Part shown: positions 32,156 through 38,091 of the stretch, piece after piece
Layout of the letters: every line of letters begins with the position of its first letter
Numbering within the stretch: the first letter of the stretch is position 1
Source: Fragilariopsis cylindrus CCMP1102
Lineage: Eukaryota > Bacillariophyta > Bacillariophyceae > Bacillariales > Bacillariaceae
Length of the DNA stretch: 38,091 nt
Direction of reading: 5' to 3'
Assembly (NCBI GenBank): GCA_900095095.1
Contig: FMBT01000242.1
Location: 1-38,091 of the forward strand
Program-made: the position numbers and the translations under genes
Notes under the pieces: generated by a model
What the model saw: only the letters and a program-made list of their open reading frames with translations
Database searches by the model: none
What the model was told of the DNA's origin: nothing

Positions 32156-35100
32156 TTATGATCTTCTTGATTTCTTTTTCTTGCTACCCTTAGCCTTCTT
32201 GTTTCCTTTCCTTTCTTTATCAATGGCGTCCTCCTTCTCCATATCTTCGGCATCTACACTTTTGCGCTTATCTCTCACACTAGCGACAGATACCATTCCA
32301 GTCTCGCTCACGCTCTTTCCATCTAGTATATTATCCCATTGCTCATCACTTCCCTTTATTGTGTATTGCATCAAAGACCTATCGTTTGTAATTGCAGAGG
32401 GCAAACTGTTCTCACTGGAGTTGTTCAGTTGCTTGATTGCATCCGTCGCTGCCTCAGCCGCATCCTCCTCCAATGTCTTCGGTGCAACATCACGCATACC
32501 TTCAACCGCCTCTCTTGCCTTCACTCTCTTATCTCCATTGAGAAGATTCTCCTTCTCCTTTTCTTCAATGATACTGTACAAAGCGATAGATATCTTACGA
32601 ATTGCTTTGTTGAACATTGCAAGAACCTGGTTTGATGGAAGGCCTAATTCTTTTGTCAACGAGTCGACAACTCGATTTTGAACGCCAATTCCACAAAGAA
32701 TGGCAGATTGAACGCTAGATAGTTTAAAATCTTTTCCAAATCGTCCGATAAAGTACAGACGGGCTACAGTTGGAAGGAGATCGGTAATCAAATGATGGTC
32801 GCAAAGGTTTCTTCCGTACAGCTCAAGCCGTTTCATGTCATGCGGAGTCATTATAAGGCCAAGTTCTTCCGCCGAAATTTTGTCGGCAGCAATACCGGAG
32901 CGTTCTGTGACATTTTTATTTTCACCCATTTTCTCAAGAACAGAATGCGCCGTTCTAATTCCCATATCCCGGAACGAGCCAGCTAGTAACGCTATAAATC
33001 GTCGTTTCGTATCATTGACAAGGCGCTGAGCCAAGCATCGTCCACTCCGGATGTTTTGGGGAGTGCCCGCACCATAATGAAGAATGTTCACCAGTCAATT
33101 CATTCTTGGTTTGTCGAAGATATAGCATTTTCATACCTGCTCTGCTCCAGAATTTATGCAGATTTAGAGTCAATCCAAAAGATGTTCCCATCCAGTCAAG
33201 TCGAGGGGCTTTCACCTCAGTGAGTGGTAGAAGAAGTGGAGGTAGCTCCTTTCGGGGAGCCAATTTTTCTGCTCGAATCCCTTGTTGCTCTTACCGTCTT
33301 CGTCCTTCATGTCGTTATCGGATTCAGATGCTTCGTCGTCGTCGTTATTATCATCCTCTTCGTCATCTTCTTCGTTGTCAGAACCATCTAGGGATATCAT
33401 ATCTCCGTTGTAGAACCTATAAAGTAATTCCACTGCTCGAGAACCGTAACCCATACCCTGTACAGACGGATGAACTGCTATTCGAACAACGCGTGCACCA
33501 CTCAACTGAGCGAATTTCGAGTCTCCGAATTGCTGAGCAATTGTCCAGGGGATTAAATCTCCAGCCGATCGATGACCACGAGCAAGTTGCGCTTCCACGG
33601 CCTTGCGTGAAATCTTACCCTCCAGTGCCACCTGCACTACTGCTAGAATGTCAGGCAAGGAATTTGAATCCTTTTCCGCAGATGGAGATAACAACACAAA
33701 TACGGAATGAGCTGGTGCGTCCGATAGCATCTGTAAGTCATTTGGTGTTTTTTGTAATGCGCTGACGTATAAAGGCCCATCAATTTTTGAAGGAAAGACT
33801 CCGACAACTTATGGTACGAAAAGAGTGCATCTCTATCAATACTATATAGTTCACAGTCGGATGGCGCCGGTGCACCCCCGTTCAGTTTCAACTGGGCACT
33901 TGATCCCGAATCGAGACATAGTAATTTATTTAACCAACTTTCCACACCATCTCCTTGAGCGTATCGAATCGGCATTGATAGTTCGATTTCACGGAGCGGT
34001 CCGGAGAGAACATCACCCCTTCTCCTCCTCCGTTTGCTTCTGCCGCTGCTTTGTATCGTTGTTCGTGAACTCTTGCCTCTCCCTTTTTGGATCTTGCACC
34101 GACGATCGCTCCAGCCGCAGCTCCGGCGGTATTCAGCTGGGCCTGTCTTCCACCCTTCGAGTCTCGTAATTCTTTGATTAGTTTCAAACTTAATGCTCGC
34201 CCAGTACCTTCGTATCCGTTGATTGTTGAACTGAGAAATGTCAATCGATCTGGATGCTGCATTAGTTTTCGAACAACTGGGAGAGGGATAGCCGCTGCTT
34301 CATCGACGGCAACAATTTCTGCCGAGGAAAACTTATCTGTTTCGTGTGGTGGAATGTATTGGATGACTTGACGGTGACTTCGATGAATATTGATTGCTAC
34401 TATGCATTTGATCGCCTCACGTCCAGATGCAGTATTATATGTGATGTTATAATCCAGATGTTCCTGGTATTTGAGTGCCTTGAGACCACGGATCAAAAAA
34501 TCAAAGACAGAAACAAGATTTTCAGGTTCCGGAGCTGTAACAGCCATAGTAGAAAATCCCAATGAAATTGCGCCGGCTAGGCACAATCCCATGGCTGCTG
34601 ACTTTCCTCGACCTCTAGCTGCTGTCATTGCTACGGTAGAGGTTATGCTAGTCTTTTCCGAGCACGCTTCCAAAAATACCAATAGCGCCTTAGCTTGATC
34701 GACCGTCTTGGCTAGATCAACCAATACACCGACGTGAGGAGTATCGTGTAGAGATTCTTTCAGCGCGTTTAATTCCATTTCTTCCTGTGTTTCTTGCTGG
34801 ACAACTTCCCCAGCGTCACCTTTTTCGACTCGACCTCCACCAGTTTTAGGATCCAAGCCCTTTAGGGTCTTTCGGGAGACGGGTAAGACATTAAGCTCGT
34901 CGTCACATACCAAACAATTCGAGCATTTTGCTAGAGATAAAATGAACCGTTCGTTGAATCTTGGGACTAGATCACCTGATGACTCTGTTCGGTATCGTGC
35001 ATGAACGTCCATCGTCATAGTATAAAGTTGCTTAAGAGATTTAACTGTTCGCATTAAGAACACGACCAAGCCACCACCTTTTACTGTCTCGATTGTCCTT

Positions 35101-35517
35101 GCCATTAAATTCGGTGTTAAGGCTTCAAAATCTTGCAGAACGAGCATACCAACAGTAGTACCTAGGACACGATGTGAATCCTTGTAGTAACACCAATTAA
35201 CGTCTGTCGAACCGATAAATAGCTCGAAGTTGTCGGCTGTTCCATCGTTAGCACCACCATTGCTCGATAATCCGCGGCCTTGTCTCGCTTAATTTTTTTA
35301 ATACGTTTCTGTTTATGAGTTGAAAAACCAGTTCCTTTTTGTAACACCACAGGACATTTGGTCGTTGCTGTAATGACGTCTTCGATAGGATCTGGTGTAG
35401 ATTTGGAACTTGGTCCTTTCCATGATCACCGACCAACACCAAAATCGACCGCTCGTTATTGACGACACCTCGTTCAATTAGAGTTCTTACTCGTTCGTCA
35501 AGTTTTTTTCGAACCAT
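32156..35517 (-). CDS. NAT10: RNA cytidine acetyltransferase (NAT10/Kre33/TmcA family), frame broken seven times
   Basis: Intronless and colinear with NAT10 along its length. It has the N-terminal SILVLVGDHGKDQVPNLHQI and NVLWCYKKEL, then MLVLQDFEALTPNLMARTIE and ERFILSLAKCSNCLVCDDEL. The helicase module has AARGRGKSAAMGLCLAGA (Walker A) and VDEAAAIPLPVVRKL (DEAA Walker B). After YKNTPNDLQMLSDAPAHSVF comes the GNAT acetyl-CoA loop RIAVHPSVQGMGYGSRAVEL. YLRQTKNELTGEH and a lysine-rich tail complete it. The family makes N4-acetylcytidine in 18S rRNA and tRNA and is needed for small-subunit assembly in the nucleolus. Frame changes lie near 35330, 35266, 34002, 33750, 33266, 33076 and 33021; every one is a single missing base. 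3362 + 7 = 3369 bases closes a 1122-residue protein of normal length. Start is the first ATG giving MVRKKLDERV. Confidence 0.93.
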
Positions 35518-36135
35518 CTTCAATTTTTTTTACTACTACTACTACTACTAGAGTTACTTCCTAATTGATTTCAAGAATGATGAGAAGAAGAAAAAGGAAA
35601 TGAAGTACTTTATGATAAACAGATATTTCTATTTTTTTTGATGTCCTTTTGTACAAAAAAGTATGTGTGAACGCGTCGAAACTATTTTGGTGGCTGAGAA
35701 AATCTACGGTCAGACAGACAGACAGATCCACTCACACAAAACTGCGGTTTTGTACGTACCGGTGGGCTGTTCCTTATTTGGATTGAACTTATTATCCTAC
35801 ATATATCTCGCCTCCTCCACGCCGAACGAAGAATGGATGAATGAATTGGCGATGATTTCCTGTTTCTTCTCTTTGTTCAGCTCAAAAAACCTATGTGTTT
35901 GGTTGTAGAAAAAAAGACAAAGGTTTAATATGTTTTTATTTCCGACTTGCCCACGCACAAGTCGCCGTCTTTGATAGTTGGCTTCCCTCATAAAAAACTT
36001 TATCTTGTATTTGTTTGCATTGCAACTTACACGACGACTTCTATTAGAAAAATAATTTCACGACATCACAACACAGAAACAACAACAAGTTCTTTTATTC
36101 ACATCGTTGATTACATCAAAGCCGACCGCGAAGAA
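35518..36135. promoter_or_regulatory. Divergent promoter region between NAT10 and the FG/J-domain gene
   Basis: The 618 bp between divergent start codons contains an (ACT)n run at about 35531-35550 and a GACA run near 35711-35727. Open frames here are short and without conserved motifs. The frame of the downstream gene stays open upstream of its first ATG but has no ATG there. Confidence 0.4.
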
Positions 36136-37269
36136 ATGGAACTCCGTAGTAAGACGATGACGTCCCCACTGACTGCAGGAGTGAAGTCTTCGAAGAGAAA
36201 GCACGAAGGTGATGCGTCGTCACACGATTCATATAACAACAATGAGAGGAAGAAAGAGACTGCCAAGAATTCCCCTTCCACTTCAACTTCGAATTCTTCA
36301 AACGAAGATAAAAAGAGAAAGATCGGCGATGACGATAGAAACCCTGCAGCAGCAGCTGCTGCTGCCACAGGAACAGCGGTGCTTGGTGCGGTTTCATCAC
36401 TAAGTGCGACGGCTTCTCCGGTAACATCTACTCCTGTTAAACCTACCAATGCATTTGGAACAAGTGGAACGTTTGGATCTAGTACACCGTCGTCAATCGG
36501 TGGCTTCGCGGGACTTTCTTCTGGAGGTGGTGCGTTTGGTTCCAGTAATACTCCATCTCCGGGTGGCTCAGCTTTTGGCTCAAGCCCATTTATTGCTTTT
36601 TCAAAGTCATCGACACCAGCATCGACAGTAGGAGGGTTCTCAGTGAAGCCACTTTTTGGTCAGGCTTCCGCGCCACCAACGAGTACAAGCGAACCAACCA
36701 CGGTCTCAGGAAAACCTGCAGCAGCAGCAGCTGCCACAGGAACAGCATCTTCCAAAGGAATTGGTGAGGATGGGAACAACAACAAGGAGAAAGAGACTAT
36801 CGCAGCGTTTAAAGAATTCGTCAAGAATTTTGGCAGGAAGAAGAAACCTACTAGTCCGACGAAAGGATTTAATTTCGGTTTCGGTAATAATGCATCATCC
36901 GGCGCTCCTCCCGGTTTTGCTCCTTCATCATCATCATCATCATCATCATCATCGTGTCCATTTAAGCATGGTCCCAGCAACAAGACGAATTCTTCCTTTT
37001 CTTCTGCACCACGACAACGATCACAAAATGATAACGGTGTCGTCGTGATCCCACATTATTCTTTGAAGGTACATTACAAGACATTAGAAATGGTCGATGA
37101 CGATGGAAATTATTTAGATAATAATCCAAGAGAGATATACGTTAAAAAGTTCAAGAGACTATGCCTAATCCACCATCCGGATAAGAATAACGGAAAAGAC
37201 AGGAAATTTAAGGAATTGAATAATGCACGGCATGCGATACGTGAATACTACGACTTCACCTGGCACTAA
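36136..37269 (+). CDS. FG-repeat protein with C-terminal J domain (FG-nucleoporin-like/DnaJ fusion)
   Basis: One uninterrupted frame of 377 residues begins MELRSKTMTSPLTAGVKSSK. The N-terminal third is basic and Ser/Asn-rich with candidate nuclear localisation patches (KSSKRKHEGD, EDKKRKIGDDDR). From about residue 110 to 185 it has spaced FG dipeptides as in FG nucleoporins: NAFGTSGTFGSS, GGAFGSS, GSAFGSSPF, KPLFGQ; FNFGFG follows later. Ala and Ser homopolymers come from GCA and TCA microsatellites. The last 70 residues form a J domain: YKTLEMVDDDGNYL, then a lysine-rich helix KKFKRLCLIHHPDKNNG with the diagnostic HPD, and FKELNNARHAIREYYDF. J domains stimulate Hsp70 ATPase. The combination suggests an Hsp70 co-chaperone working at or on the nuclear pore or FG condensates. 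Both segments are plain in the sequence; the joint role is inference. Confidence 0.85.
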   Translation: MELRSKTMTSPLTAGVKSSKRKHEGDASSHDSYNNNERKKETAKNSPSTSTSNSSNEDKKRKIGDDDRNPAAAAAAATGTAVLGAVSSLSATASPVTSTPVKPTNAFGTSGTFGSSTPSSIGGFAGLSSGGGAFGSSNTPSPGGSAFGSSPFIAFSKSSTPASTVGGFSVKPLFGQASAPPTSTSEPTTVSGKPAAAAAATGTASSKGIGEDGNNNKEKETIAAFKEFVKNFGRKKKPTSPTKGFNFGFGNNASSGAPPGFAPSSSSSSSSSSCPFKHGPSNKTNSSFSSAPRQRSQNDNGVVVIPHYSLKVHYKTLEMVDDDGNYLDNNPREIYVKKFKRLCLIHHPDKNNGKDRKFKELNNARHAIREYYDFTWH

Positions 37270-38091
37270 GATGATTCGAGTAACGGCGTAGTGATTCCTT
37301 TTTAGAAAACATTTAAAGGAAATACGAAAATGTGCTCCTGAGAGAGGAGGAACAAGAGACGAAGATGAGATAACAATTCTAATAGAATAGTATATAAAGT
37401 TAGCGACATGATCTGAAAATACAATATCTTATGTATCATAAGGATATCTTCACAATGGTTTCAAGTTTCCAGTATAAATACAGCTGTACAATAATAAATT
37501 TTCGTATCAAATTCATAATTCAAAAAATAATAATTCTAAAAAAATGTATACATTATTTTTAAGATGGAATAGAAATCCAAACGGCAAATAGTATTATACT
37601 TGAAGTAGTTCTGTGTTGTCATTCTTGCCATGTGGGATAAGAAAAAGTGTTCTATCATCTTTCTCCAAAATTTTCATATGAAATAGCATGCATTATCACA
37701 CTTGTTGAAATATTCACCAAAAGAAAGTGATGCACGGGCTTGAAATTTTGTACACTACGAGGGGGGATAGCACAAATAAATGCACTTGTATGTAGCAGCA
37801 CAACAAACCAGGGATCAATGAATCCTGGATTTGAATTGATCTGATTTAGATCCAATAACCCCCCCCCCCCCCCCCCCCAGCTGTACCATGCCTGTAATTG
37901 ATGCAATTGTTGCCTCAGCTGGTCCCCCCACAGTGTTTTGATTCAGCATAAAGCTAAGAATCTATTTTGGCCATAGGGGAAAAGTCTAATCTACATGGTT
38001 GACATATCCTCCTTTATTTACAAACTACTTCATAATAAGATCTGTAAAGTTTATTTTCAATTGGATTCTTATTATGAGTGTATTCCTTCTT
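37270..38091. other. Right flank without a supportable gene
   Basis: The sequence is AT-rich downstream of the FG/J-domain gene and holds its 3' end. A minus-strand open frame at 37655-37906 runs across a poly-C tract and is an artefact of low complexity. No conserved protein or RNA gene was seen. Confidence 0.45.
37859..37878. repeat. Homopolymer tract of 20 C
   Basis: An unbroken run of C in otherwise AT-rich intergenic DNA. Its exact length is doubtful in any assembly. The complementary G strand could form a quadruplex. Confidence 0.95.

Noticed and set aside
7500..35350. Programmed ribosomal frameshifting as the cause of the frame breaks
   Set aside because: The sites lack a common slippery heptamer or downstream structure, occur up to seven times in one gene, and can be explained by omitted bases. 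Kept only as a hypothesis to be tested with cDNA.
32156..35517. NAT10 pseudogene
   Set aside because: All seven lesions are single omissions, no motif is lost, no in-frame stops exist between them and the mended length is normal; a decaying copy would not look like this.
35663..35908. Open frame starting MCERVETILVAEK
   Set aside because: It lies in the divergent promoter between two strong genes and carries no recognisable domain; its start overlaps simple GACA repeats.

Overview
The window is nuclear DNA from a photosynthetic stramenopile, almost certainly a diatom. It has short spliceosomal introns of about 130-340 bp with GT..AG borders, a fucoxanthin-chlorophyll a/c antenna gene whose leader ends in an AAFAP-type plastid cleavage motif, and an AT-rich background. 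Many coding trinucleotide and hexanucleotide microsatellites encode Asp, Asn, Ser, Gln or His runs. I see no tRNA, rRNA, CRISPR array or intact transposase.

Layout from left to right: a PICOT/GRX3-type monothiol glutaredoxin (-), an UNC93-like membrane protein (-), a largely empty 1.8 kb spacer, an FCP antenna protein (-) divergent from a Gfo/Idh/MocA oxidoreductase (+, three frame breaks), a disordered hypothetical protein (-), a small TA-flanked inverted-repeat element, a LarE-like PP-loop sulfur transferase (+), a small single-pass membrane protein (-, frame break), a six-exon NCS2 xanthine/urate permease (-), and divergent from it a CbiZ-CbiB fusion (+) for cobamide salvage or remodelling. 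Then follow a diacylglycerol/sphingosine-kinase-like gene (-, many frame breaks), a DHH-EFhand-DHHA1-CBS-CBS protein (+), a V-ATPase proteolipid (-), a weak unrecognised coding remnant (-), a plastid-targeted ABC1/COQ8-family kinase (+), a NAT10/Kre33 RNA cytidine acetyltransferase (-, seven frame breaks, tail-to-tail with the kinase), and an FG-repeat protein with a C-terminal J domain (+).

The most striking item is the CbiZ-CbiB fusion at 17322-20030. One polypeptide would both strip the nucleotide loop from an incomplete or wrong cobamide (CbiZ, giving cobyric acid) and re-attach an aminoalcohol linker (CbiB). That is the logic of a cobamide remodelling enzyme, here in a eukaryotic alga. 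A second bacterial-type cofactor enzyme, a LarE homologue with all three cysteines expected of a [4Fe-4S] type, lies 5 kb away. Other unusual architectures are the EF-hand insertion in the DHH-CBS protein, the FG-repeat/J-domain fusion, and a V-ATPase proteolipid apparently lacking the usual carboxylate in its last helix.

A caution applies to the whole window. Fifteen frame breaks inside conserved domains all have the same sign: one base is missing each time. They fall even in genes expected to be essential (NAT10, V-ATPase proteolipid), while neighbouring long genes are clean. Adding back one base per site closes every reading frame exactly. I read this as patches of deletion-biased consensus error rather than pseudogenes or recoding, but raw reads or transcripts are needed to decide.
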